From the NCBI GenBank assembly GCA_000310025.1, contig FN648753.1, forward strand, positions 1 to 32,172: DNA of 32,172 nt, given 5' to 3'. The notes under the pieces were generated by a model. The model worked only from the letters and a program-made list of their open reading frames with translations. It ran no database searches and was not told the DNA's origin. The first letter of the stretch is position 1. Each line of letters starts with the position of its first letter. Source of the stretch: Ectocarpus siliculosus (taxonomy: Eukaryota > Sar > Phaeophyceae > Ectocarpales > Ectocarpaceae). This document shows positions 20,501 to 31,442 of this stretch, piece by piece. The position numbers and the translations under genes are program-made.

Positions 20501-22863
20501 ATTTTCCTGTACTCGCCTCTTTTTTTACGACTTAAGAGCTCTATTGGAGGCGGAGGCACGCCAGCTCCCCGCTGTCTCGGACGACACAAATAAACGCGTA
20601 CGCCGTGGTGGCGATGTCCTCTACCGCCACGCCCACCTTGCTCTTGCCGCCTTCTCTAGCACTACACAACAGGGAACCTAGTCTCGCAAATCTTCTCGTA
20701 GCCTTGGTCTTCTTGTTGCAGTGTTGCGTTTGACTGGACCAATCGGCCACACGGGCGACTGGCGGGCTATAATAGCTGCTGCTCCTGGGGTATGCATGCG
20801 AAGATTGCGAAGATGACCCTGTTGTGTGCGGGGTGTCTGCCATCTCTCGGGGATCTCCACAGCGCCAGCAGCGCCAGTATTGGTGATGCACACCATGCGA
20901 GAGCGGGACGTCAAAGCACCGACGCCTCGGCAGTATTTCACGATGGGCGTGAAAAGTGAAACGCCCTTTCATTCACGTGGGGTAGGTTTCGAAAGTTACG
21001 CCGTGCGACCATGAACCACAACATAATTTACGCGACCCACAAGATCGAACGAGCCTGCAGCAAGCGGTTAGTTCTGCACTGATGCCATTGGTCTATGGTA
21101 TGCCCCCACGATCATTTCGTGGGTATTGATGAAAGGCCCGCGAAGACGCCTCGATTATTCCCCGCCCCAACCTAAAAATAAAAATACTAGACAGGGTTTG
21201 CTTGGCGTGTTTGGTTTTGTTTTTGGTCACTGTTATTTTTCAGGTCTGGGGACGCAATATATAGGAACCCATTGCATTTCAAGCAGTTGCGTTGTTTCGG
21301 TTAGTGCCGGATAGCAGACCTCGCGACGTCGAACAGGATGCCTCGAAAAATGCACGCAAACTACGTGGTCGGATTCCGAACCCAAAATAATTTGCGACAC
21401 ACGGCGACCTAGCGAAAAAAACACAAAACATGAACAGATTGCAGAGGCTACCGTAGTTTTCTCCCAATCCTATGAAAATTGGACGAAGCCACACTATAAC
21501 ATTGTTCCCAAGACTAAAAGGAAATATCAAGTGTCTCAAGTCAATCGCTCGAGCCAAAACATTAGTAAACCGTGCGTACGGGATGGTGAAGTTTCATTAC
21601 CTCCACAACCGGCTATACTTCAGCGATGCATAGTTTCGGACTCCGACCCTAGTCTACAACGACGTTCAACGGAAGCCTGCCAATATTATCATACAACTTT
21701 CTAGGATTCACGAAGAACGAAACTTCCTTGATTTGTCAAACACGCGAAACGTTCAAACCATGCCGCCCCATGCTGTGCGCCGAAACATGTGTTGTCAACC
21801 CCTTCCAGACCCCCTGCCGCGGGCACCATACGTCTGTGAGTCATAGCACTGCCGACATGTCATTTTCAGCTCCTTCAACCACCCCTCGAGGGACACCAAA
21901 GAGGCATCCGTGCATGCCTACAATCGACGCACGAGGAACCTCCCCAATTCAAAATGTTTTTCACAACAAAGACATGGACGCCATGAGACCATCGCGTGTA
22001 CACCGCTGAGCGGTTCTCCGCAGAGAGGCAGTTTGAGCCCCCAATCTCGTTCCAGGACGACATTGAAACACCACGTTATCGCTTGGATACGTCTGTCTCC
22101 CGAAACAGGGTAGAAAGGCTGCAACCAGCTGACGGAGCTGTTTCAGTCGACGGCGCGTTGGTTCGAACGCTGCGGTCCCAGCTCAAGCGGTGCTGCCGAA
22201 AAATCTCTTGACCTGCTCGAACCTGTCTCCCACGGCCATGGGGCACGTATCCAGCGGTTGCGATCTTGCACCGGTTAGTTTCTCCTCAGAAGGTGGTACC
22301 AAGCAAGGTGACTGCCGTGTAGTCTAGAGACCACCAAATGATTCAACCACAGAGGAAGGGGTCCGGCTGTTGAGTATTCGATGTGGGTGAGACACGTTCG
22401 GGACCGTACCGCGTACTTCAACTCCGCGGCACTTCAACGAGATGTGTACTTCAACGTGGGTCTGCGGTCCGCCTCAGGTGAGATGTTATTTTGCGGAAAA
22501 ACAACCTCTACTTTGGACAATTTTGCTCTATCTACTACTACAGGAAAAAATCAAAATCGACAAGATGGACGCAAGTGCATGAAGTGGGGCTGCTTCACAT
22601 AGAGACTTCTATGGGACGTTCGACCACTCGTCGCCCCGGAGGACCAAGAAAAACAAGGGGGCAGCCAAGTGCCCCGCGTTTCCAGCTTCTTCCTGCCTGC
22701 GAGGCGAAGACATTTATTTATTTGTTCATGTTGCGCTTCAGAAACCGCGGAGCCGGGAGTATATACAACAGCAGTTGAAGCGCCTTACATGCCTCCACGC
22801 TGCGCAGTCGCCGTCGGTTGGGAGGCCGCCACGCTTTGCTGCTGATGATGAGGCCTGAGCGTC
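20501..22863. other. Intergenic stretch between convergent genes, weak exon-like islands
   Basis: No gene can be supported. Two islands look a little like exons. On the minus strand near 20660-20545 there is an open stretch (GGKSKVGVAVEDIATTAYAF). On the + strand near 22381-22478 an open stretch rich in Tyr-Phe-Asn ends at a good donor, CCTCAG|GTGAGA. Neither shows a domain or a partner exon. The right end probably contains the 3' UTR of the ammonium transporter. Confidence 0.35.
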
Positions 22864-24156
22864 TCAGTGCTTTCCTGACTGTCGATGAACACGGCTGGTC
22901 GGATCGGGCTCTGTGTTGTGGAGGTCTGTGTTTCGAAGTGACACAAACGGGGCAAAGAGCCGGGGCCGCGCGCCGAAAGGGAACAGGTGGGACCCCGAAA
23001 ACACGTCCAAGGCGGTCAGTTTTGTTCCCCGATGACAAAAAATGGACCCCCTTGTAGGTACACCCGCTCTCGCCAGAACAAACGATGTTAACTGCAGTTG
23101 GGGGCGAGCTGTCTCTGTATGCTTCAAATCCAATGCATTTCCATCGTTGGCTACGTCCATTTTCTGCTCTTTGGCCATACAATACCTACTACGCAGACGT
23201 TCTCGGCCAACTGACCGGCTCACCGGTGCTCCAAGAGTGGGGGTTCCAGTTGTCCCGCGCGTGCGTTCAAGCTCGGCCATGCGGTTCGCTAGCTGCTCAA
23301 ACCTCGCGTCGAGAGTGGCCCTGGAATTGATCCCAAGCTCGTTCTGGTTCATCAGTTGTTCTTCGACCTTCTTAAACCTTCGGTTTTCCTGTGTGAACTG
23401 ATCGGCAACCCTGTTCTTGAACTCGGTGAACTTGCCGTCTTCTCCCTTGGCGAGCACGACGCCCTCCTCGGCCTGGTCCACCAGGCGACAACCTCGGAGG
23501 ATCGCCCAAAGGATAAATGTGCAAAGGTAGGCCTGTGCGGTGTTTTTTTAGCCACGAGGACAAGCACGCGCAGACTACGTGAACATCCAATCGGAAAGGT
23601 GGGGTTCGCCGGAACGTAAAATGCATAGACCACACCTGTCACTATCAAGGCGCATGACTTGGAAACTCCCAGGCACGCCAGAGTTTTCACGATCAATCCG
23701 GGTGAGATGTGGTGACAATCACGATCAGCTTTCGACAACGCTAAGTGCGATTGGCCGTGTCATCCGACTCACATATGCAGTAATGATGGCCACCATGACG
23801 AAGTTCGTCCCGACCTGCGCCCCCCTGCTGCACAAAGCCTGTGGTGGGTATCCTGCATCAAGGCGGGGGCCTTCCATGCCGGTGAACCCGGCTGCGATGA
23901 CGCCCCAAGCACCGCAAACAAGGTGCACCGCTCCAGCCGACACAGCGTCGTCTATCATCAAGCAGATGAACCCGCGGTACGACACGTGGTAGAGCAACGC
24001 CGACACGAATGATACACCTATCGCCGCATGGGGGCTCATCGTGGCGCACCCTGCGTTGAGCACGGAAGGCATCAGTCGCGAGAGGCGGGGAGGGGTAGAA
24101 GCGTGTCCAATAGACCAGAGCCCCGGTTTCGACCCGGAAGCAAAGCATCGCGATGA

Positions 24157-24187
<31 letters not shown>

Positions 24188-27100
24188 GTCTGTCTGTCTG
24201 TCTCTCTTTCTCTCTTCCACAGATCCCAACAAAGGGTGAACCGGTGATCTCGGGCTTTTGGCCACCACCACAGCCACCACGCACCCGTTTTCCCCGGATC
24301 TACGATTCTCCATCGAAGCTGGATCGCAGGCAACGCACGTCAAGCATACAGCAAGGTGGTGTAGCGGGTCACCATTTTCGGCCCGTCCGTGTTCTCACCG
24401 GCTGTGATGCCGACAAGTCCCGCGAGAATTCCGTTGCAGGCGGCCCCGTGCAGGTTGATGTGGGTGCTCCAGGGCCACGTAAAGACTTCTTTTTCGTGCT
24501 CGGCGTTGTGCTTGGCAATTTTTGCGAGAGTCTTCTTGCTGAGGTGAGTCTCTGCGACACGCACTCGCTCGGCGCGGTCGGCTTCCTCACCCCCGTCGAC
24601 GTCGAACGGGGCTAGGTGGAGCGGATCTTCGATATCGTCACCTCTACGATACTTCGGTGTCCACCTGTGATAGCCAAGCTCGAAGAGCATCGAAAACGCA
24701 CACCCCCAAGCTGCAAGGCCAGGTCGTGATATATACGTACGTTATTCGCATGCGGCGGTCGATCGATGCAGGGCGTTCAGCGAAGTGGTCACGGGAACAT
24801 GCTTGTACTTCGACGGCATGCCGTAGTCCCCTTGGCCTCTATGAGAAGGCCCCCCTACAAAACGGCCGGTCAAGCTCGAAAACAACCAGAACTTGCTTCG
24901 CTAGCAGCCTCGTGATGCGTTCACGCACTGTGCATTCTCTAGGGCTAAGTCTTCGTCATCGTCTTCGTTGTTGCTGCTGTTGCTTTGAAACACTCATCAA
25001 CACAGTAAGGGCGTCTGTCTGTGTAGGGAGATTGCCACAAACACAACAACAAAAGAAGGCGATACCCTGGAAGAGGTTGGGCCCTGGAGGTGTTCCTCTT
25101 GTTCTGGAAACACAACGCCTCTACACCTCCACTGTTGAGCACGGTATGAGGGTGTTCCGTTGTCAGTCCGCGAACTGAGCCCCCCCCCGGTGTTTTGCCA
25201 TCGGGGATGGGTTTTCGTCGCTTGGCAACGACGTTGCAAAACAAGCCGATCACGTCGTGAGCTCGGCAATCAAGTTTCCGCTTGTTTTTTCTTGCGCTTG
25301 TTTTGTTTCTTGCGGTGACCATGGTGGTCGAGTAGATCATGTTGTGCGGGGTGGAGAACCCTCACTCCACGCAAAGGGGATGATCGCACCACGTTGTGTT
25401 ACAGTTGGTCAAGCACCCTCGAGGCAGATACACATTGCTTATAACTGTCTCTGGAACAAAAAGCACCAGAAATAAATAAGTCATACGCAGCTGTCATCCG
25501 TACGAAAGGAAGTAAGGACAACATGCCGAACACCGCTAGCAGGATGCAGCGCACCCTTCATGCGACTCGCCGAATACCTCACGCTGCCTCGCGCTTGTTG
25601 ATGTGAGAGCCTGGTCCGGTGAGAACCCGGCGTGCTCCGTCCCGGCTTTGTAGGGATGCGAGGTCAATGGTCTAACGACTACGGCAATCACGACTATGAG
25701 TAATGAGTATACCCCCCGGGCGTATTCAAATGTGACCGAGTACGAAATTTTCAATACATCTTGGGGGCTTCAGAAACCGAAAACCGTGGTAGGACCCAGC
25801 ACTCGCCTGCTCCGATCGACGTGTTCAAGGCAGCACGTCCGGCGGCATTCTGAGACCCGGTGGTTGAAATCTCGCTGACGGACCCGCAGTTGAAGCCATA
25901 CCTGGGCAACAGCGGCATGTGTTTCGAGAACGATAGGTAGAGAGTGGAGGTAGACCCAGCGGCCGTGGCAGAGTTTTCTCAATGTCGGGGAATGGAACTC
26001 TATACCTGCACGTGTACATGCCCATCGTGCAACACAGGGTTCGCAAGAAAGGAAGGATGCTGAAGCATGTTCATTAGATTTGCGGTTAGGCGCCGCGCAT
26101 CTCGATTGGTTGCGCGAACTTACCAGCCGAGCCAAAGAAGGAAGGTCCCCAACGTCATCCACGCAGGATCATTCGAGCGGAAACCCGCTTCGTTGAGCTG
26201 GGGCTGATCCGTGTGGTTCTTGAGCTTGCTCCCGTTTGCCCCGCCGTCCCAATGCTTCGCCGGAAAGAATCGACCGCCACGGCTCCTCACCTTTCTCGAG
26301 ACGAAAAGACCGATGGCACCACCAAACATGTGCACGATGCCTGACCCGGCAAAATCTATCACACCTGCTCCGAACATTTTCATCACGCATCAGATAGTAC
26401 GGCCGCCGTCGCGAGTTTCCACGAGGTTGGCGGAGGTGCCGCTCGGCATCCAGGTTAGGTTCCTCACAGAGTAGGGAAAAACCAGCAGCGAGAGTGCAGC
26501 CCGCTACAGTCAAAAGAGTGGTGGTGAGGTACGTGTGCAACCCATGAAAAGACATGGCGAACGGCGCTCACTTTCCGTCGATAGGTGGAGTTTAGGTTAA
26601 TTTTTTTTGTCGTCGCGCAGACCAGACACCGCAGATATCAACACATATATATTTCGCTCAACACACTACCCCGGATACATGACAATGCCGACGATGATAT
26701 TGCATGCAATGCTTGCCCTGCCCTCGCGGATGGCTGCAATCGTATACGCGTGTGCTGAACCGGGGAGCCCTCTTCGACATTCCGAGGCCACTCGAGACAA
26801 TCGAGAACAGTAAAAAAAAAACTGTAGTCGTCGGAATTGTGGGATGTATCAGACCCTTCAATGGTAAACAGGAGGACATAAAGAGGCGTGACCCTGGATG
26901 TGCCGCACACCATGATACCTGATTTCACCTTGCCAGCAATATCAACCATTCGCCTCTCTGGGAAATCATCATGCACCCTTGCGGGAAAAATACGCCAAAT
27001 AGAACTCGAGGGCATCTGATGCTCTATCTTCACGAAGGCAGCTATGTTCTAACGTTGGTTTCATCTCCGCCCTTCGCGGGTTGGCAAGCGGGCGGGTGTT

Positions 27101-29206
27101 GGACTCACCGCATCCAAACAAAGGATATTCCCTAGCGGGTGAGGCCCATCCGTCGTCCGTCCACACCGCGTGGGCGAGGAGAGGGTAGAACAGCGCTGAA
27201 GTCAAGAAGGCGTCTGGATTCGTGGAGTCGTGTTCAGGGGGATGAGAAGAGGAACCGGCAGGCGGTCGTTGCAGTGAAACAGGCGAGTTTCATCACATCC
27301 GTATTCAAGCGAACACGCTCTGAGTGACGGCCCGCTGAGAGGACGGCCCGCCCTCACGCCTGCCAAACAGGGCATATTTCAATACTCGCCGAAATTGTGT
27401 CAAATGCCACCAACTGTGACGTTGCCGCCGTGATTGTCGAGTGAATGTGTGTTTATGAAAACGGACATTGACAGCTACAGATGTAAATATTCAATTCACT
27501 TATTCGCACAGTTGTTGAATCGGTTCGCTCGGAACTTGGTTGGTTTTAACGAAACAAGGTGCCTCTTCCTCTCCGAGCCTTCTGCTTCTTCATTGAAACT
27601 GAAGAATGCTCGCCCCGACCGCTCCGCCGGACCCTAACGCACCGCATGGATGGGTGGAGAAAAAAACATATAGCGGAATCCACTCCAAAGCGGTTCACGA
27701 CGAAACACGCCAGCCAGCGAGTACCCAAGGGTCGGCAAGAATCAGCAACAAATTACCATGAGCAAGCCCCAGCTAAACAGCACTTACACACGAGGTAGGC
27801 CTTGACAGGAATGCGGTCTGCGACAGCACCTGAGAGGGAAGAAGAAGAAGAGGTGGGTGCGGTTGGGATTTGGAGGAGGTGTGATCAGGGTTGTTTCCCC
27901 CAGTTTCACCCGCCGAAACGTAAGCACGCGTCTGGTGAACGACGCATATAGACTTTGTTGGTTGTGTAAAGCGTAATGCTTCTGTTCCAACCAGCAGTCT
28001 CGGAAAACGCGCACGCGTTCGCGCCTGTCCTATCTCACATGCTTCGAATGAAATATGAATAGGCTATCGATGCTGGAGTATATTATTGTCACCGCAATTT
28101 GTGGCTATCGATCGCGTGGTGCATCTTGATCTCCCACACTTTCTACAGTGTTGCTGAACCGCCGATGGGCCGCCAATGAGTGCCCTTCAACCGGAACCAG
28201 TGTACTCCTAAACAATAGATTATCTACTACTCTGGAACGAGCAATATGACGGCTGATAGCCCCAATGTCTAACCCCAAGCCCACACGATACGTGCTAGGT
28301 TGACGATGGCTGGCGAAGTTCTACTGCAGGTTGATGTGCCGTTGGCTAAGTTCCACAGTTTGATATGCCGGTGGCGGGTTCTAGGTGTTGCCCACGGTAT
28401 GCATTTCGTGGGCAGTTCATGGGCTGACCATGGGAGCATCCATGGGCAGCTCATGGGCGGTTTAACAAAACTGCCAGTAGGGTGGGAGACTGTGCATCTT
28501 CGACGGCGCATGTATCAACGACTATGTACGCACCTGAAACGACCGTCGTACACGTCGCGGCGAACGACCACTGGAACAGGCAATCAAGGAATGAGACGGC
28601 GGTGCTGTTCCCCGAGGTTGCCGCGAAGGGGCTCTCTGGGGACAACAGTCGGGACATGGGGACGGCGAAAAACGACGGATGATGCGGGTCGAAGAGGGAT
28701 ACCCAGACAGCAGTGGAGCGACAAGGTGCAATAACGGAGGCTCCGCTGCTGGGTGAGATGAACTGCTCGCGCTGCGCTCTGCGCGAAAACTCGCGCAGTT
28801 TTTGGTGCTTCATTGTGTCATGGACCGGACGAGGGCGGACAATATTACAGTCTTGCGATTTAACCTCTCGGGGAGTCTGCATTGCTCTCAGAGGTAACTT
28901 CGAGGGTGGGGAATGCAGCAGTACATGCTCCCTTTCAAAGTTGACATTGTGGTCGAGGGAACAAATATCCGGCATGCAAGAAGAGTGGTGCTTCGGGAAG
29001 CTACAGGTACTGCTGTGCCGCACTTATGTATAGAACACACAGCGCTTGCCTGTGAAAACGAAGAAGCTTGTCCCAATGATATGCCCTGCATCCTCCCCGA
29101 ACGCGAATCCGTACCCCAATAAATACCATGCCACCAAGCTGACCGTAGCATCACCGATGTTCTTCAGCAAGATGTGCTGGGTGGACGTTTCCCTTATGGC
29201 ACCAAC
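22864..29206 (-). CDS. AMT/Amt-family ammonium transporter, nine exons found, 5' end missing
   Basis: This would move ammonium across a membrane. Exons, 5' to 3': 29206-29050, 28635-28534, 27829-27788 (42 nt), 27213-27109, 26364-26124, 25901-25807, 24710-24399, 24050-23773, 23532-22864. Phases agree at every junction. Donors after 29050 and 25807 are GC (CAG|GCAAGC, CAG|GCGAGT); the rest are GT. Family segments in order: HILLKNIGDATVS, LLGYGFAFG, FQWSFAATCTTVVSGAVADR, FYPLLAHAVWTDDGW, GVIDFAGSGIVHMFGG, LGTFLLWLGWYGFN, ACNGILAGLVGITAG, and DDAV..GAVHLVCGAWGV. Both pore histidines are present (codons near 26332 and 23925). Odd: a ~55-residue charged insertion before ACNG, and a coiled-coil tail (KFTEFKNRVADQFTQENRRF onwards) after the last membrane helix. 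The first membrane segment is not found upstream, so the gene is partial or truncated. Sequence after 23224, where a GTGAGC donor occurs, looks less coding; the true end may be on another exon. Confidence 0.88.
24157..24216 (+). repeat. (CT)n / (TGTC)n microsatellite
   Basis: About 12 CT units, then five tgtc units, then more ct-rich sequence. It lies in the ammonium transporter intron between exons 7 and 8, where on the sense strand it reads as a purine-rich GA tract. Confidence 0.9.
25312..25710 (+). repeat. Dispersed intronic repeat, copy 3 (fullest)
   Basis: The longest copy runs from 'cggtgaccatggtggtcgagtag' to 'gactatgagtaatgagtat' and lies in the ammonium transporter intron between exons 6 and 7. 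It is preceded by T-rich sequence, like copy 2. It runs on the sense strand of the transporter when read from its supposed head to its T/A-rich tail. On the minus strand the head has a weak tRNA-like look (a ccgg-loop-ccgg arm around gttctca), but the internal promoter boxes are poor matches. Confidence 0.88.
28380..28456 (+). repeat. Short 'catgggc' repeat cluster
   Basis: The words catgggc/catggga recur five times within about 70 bp (tcatgggctgaccatggga, tccatgggcagctcatgggc), in both direct and partly palindromic arrangement. It lies in an ammonium transporter intron. Nothing functional is evident. Confidence 0.4.
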
Positions 29207-29289
29207 CTGGTATTTGAGCGGGGTGCAATAAAAGGTTGCCGGGGGTCCTCTCGTCAACATCCTGCACGCTGCAGATATTCGGTGCAAGA

Positions 29290-30001
29290 GAGTTTGTTGC
29301 AGTTACCCCATACGGTAACAATTCGAGAGAACGCACGGGGGTGCTAGCGTTCTTCAAAGCTTGGTTGCTCCACAACCAGGGGCTTGCGAATAACAACCGA
29401 TACCTCCCACAGGGAACGCCCTCGACGTGATACTCCGCAACCTACTGTACCACCTTTCTATGTCGGCAGAGTGTACCCTCCTGGTTGTGGAGAAGCGAGA
29501 AATTTCGCTAGAAAAACGACGTGCGTTCTCTCTCGCATCCTTATTAGACACAATGATACCAGGTACATACTATAATATACGGTGTTTGCGAACATCTGAT
29601 TCTGGTCTTGTCTTGGTCTTTTTTATCCCCCGAGCGCCAAAGTCCGATGGATCTTTAGGGATCTGGTCTTTTGCTTTCGCGAATTGCCCCCAAAGACCCG
29701 AGAAAAGCTCCGAGTTTGTCTTTGAAAGAACAATTTTTCATTGGCCTACACACCCCGAGATACTCCCGACGTCCTCCCGACAGACGCCGCACCATCCCGT
29801 GGAGCTGCCGAAACACACACAAATCGGCCGTCATAGGCGACACCATGGCGAACCGACTACAGCAGTACCGCCAGCCAGACAGTCAGACAGAGTCACTGCA
29901 CCGCAGACCCGATGCGCATTGCATGCTGCCGACATGGTGCAACTTTTGCGTTATCTTAGATGTATATGCATGCGTGAACCGAAGCATGCCGCTCACATGC
30001 A
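29290..30001. other. Stretch upstream of the ammonium transporter exons, no first exon found
   Basis: The missing first exon(s) of the minus-strand transporter should lie here or further right. The minus-strand frames I read from about 29570 down to 29290 show no membrane helix, and none of the longer open frames further right does either. No other gene is supported. Confidence 0.4.
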
Positions 30002-30321
30002 TGCTCACAAGTGACACATCAAGCCGGCGTGAGGAGGGTGAGGCGGTGAGGCGGGCGGCATATGTAGATCTCAGGAGTGTGGCACAGGTGGAGACGGAGG
30101 TGATGGAGTTAGGGATGCTTCAAGCGGCGTGGGAGCGTGAGGAGCTGCAGCGCGTGGGTCCTGTGGACCGTGCTGCGGTGATTCATTTGACGGGGAACGA
30201 TCGATTCCGTCGACGATTGACTGCGATGTGTACCACAACTTGTTCGCGTGCTGAAGGGGTACACACATGCATGCCTCAGCTGTTTGCGGCGCTACGCTTT
30301 CCATGCGCTCCCGGCAACTGA
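30002..30321 (+). CDS. Hypothetical open stretch, possible exon or transposon remnant
   Basis: I do not recognise it. The frame from about 30020 to 30321 is charged and balanced (AQVETEVMELGMLQAAWERE, then DRAAVIHLTGNDRFRRRL), with many gag/gtg codons that look coding. The frame extends upstream to 29671 but with poorer composition. It stands a few hundred bases ahead of a Copia-type gag and could belong to that element's leader or to an older insertion. There are no domains and no clear splice sites. Confidence 0.22.
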
Positions 30322-30725
30322 ACTAGGCCAACCGCCTGTTCGTGAGCGAGTACGTTGCTCCATCAGTATTCCATGACTACTTAGGTTAGTCAGCTGGGGT
30401 GAGGGTCGTATTATAGTAGCCTTGTTGGGGTTGTTCGTGGGTCTACGGACATGGTTTGGATATGTTAGCCGTACGTACAAGTGTGACGCAGATGGTGTAG
30501 AACCTTTTAGGTCGGGGTACGGTGATGATGCACCGGGGCCCCCTTTTGTTGTGTGCAGCAGCCCTGCTGCCACTCCTCCTCTCTGAGCACGACAGCGCCC
30601 TGGGTACGGGCGTTGCCTCACCGTCTGAAGTTAATACACTACACAAACAATACCCGATAAGTACGCGGAGTACGGCCGACAAACACTTAGATTGATTGTC
30701 CCTCGAGGGATAGCCGCATCGGGTC
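30322..30725 (+). other. Presumed leader region of the Copia-like element
   Basis: This lies directly upstream of gag. A 5' LTR and primer-binding site are expected here, but no tRNA-complementary site or TG...CA border can be shown without the 3' LTR, which lies outside the window. No gene is seen. Confidence 0.35.
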
Positions 30726-31442
30726 ATGTCTGCGTCGGACAGCGGTTCCGTCGCAGGGCTGGGGGAAGAGACCTCAGCCATGCAACAGCAACACGCCGAG
30801 GATCCGGCGATTGCGAGGCTGGAGGGCCAGTTATCGCAGCTGATGAGCGTAGTGATGGAGTTGAAGAGGAAGGAGCCTGGTGACGCCGTGGCGGGCGATG
30901 CCAGTAGGGGCGGCGGTGCTGCCGTCCCAAGCCAGAGAGAGGCTCTGCCGCCTGGGGGCGGCGGGGCGTTTTCCCGGGAAACGGCCCGTGATGGGCGAAA
31001 TCACCCGCGGGAAAGCAGCTGGGACAACATACCGGGAGCGAGTCCTGGGGTTCCAGCGAGAGTGACGACTGGCTGGGCAGGTAGATCGGGAGCGAATCCT
31101 GTGGGGCCAGCCGGAATGAGCCCGGGCGTAGGACCGGACCGCGGGGAAGCGAGGGGGTTAAACCCCCAAGGTGAGCAAACCGCAATTCGAGGGGCCGGAG
31201 CATTTTTTGATGGGTACAGCAGTAGTAGCCAAAAACGTGTTACGGTCAATGCACCGCGTCTCGAAGGGGAGAGTCGCGGCCACGGGTACGACTCGTGGAG
31301 GAAGGCCCTTATTCAAGCCGCAAAAACCGTAGGCTTGGACGGGCAGCTTATCGGCAACGCCGAGAAGCACGCACCCGTCGGTGACCCAAACAGGCCTAGC
31401 TCGGAGCTGTATAGCTTGGGCTACACAAGTGATGAGGTTTAG
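30726..31442 (+). CDS. Copia-like retrotransposon gag, N-terminal half, ending at an in-frame TAG
   Basis: The ATG at 30726 opens 238 codons. Residues about 26-50 form a likely coiled coil (RLEGQLSQLMSVVMELKRKE). A long Gly/Pro/Arg-rich region follows, then the start of a Copia-type gag (UBN2-like) domain with YDSWRKALIQAAKTVGLDGQ. The frame stops at TAG (31440-31442). Reading past it in the same frame, the domain continues without a break, so the TAG is an internal stop and not the natural end of gag. Gag would form the particle that packages element RNA. Confidence 0.75.
   Translation: MSASDSGSVAGLGEETSAMQQQHAEDPAIARLEGQLSQLMSVVMELKRKEPGDAVAGDASRGGGAAVPSQREALPPGGGGAFSRETARDGRNHPRESSWDNIPGASPGVPARVTTGWAGRSGANPVGPAGMSPGVGPDRGEARGLNPQGEQTAIRGAGAFFDGYSSSSQKRVTVNAPRLEGESRGHGYDSWRKALIQAAKTVGLDGQLIGNAEKHAPVGDPNRPSSELYSLGYTSDEV

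Noticed and set aside
23725-24333. The whole 202-residue minus frame as one exon
   Set aside because: Its first ~94 residues are encoded by intron and the GA microsatellite (RERERERERS-type sequence). The transporter exon begins only after the CAG at about 24051.
31440-31442. TAG as a programmed read-through stop between gag parts
   Set aside because: The stop falls inside the gag domain, not between gag and pol, so random inactivation is the simpler explanation; kept only as a testable alternative.
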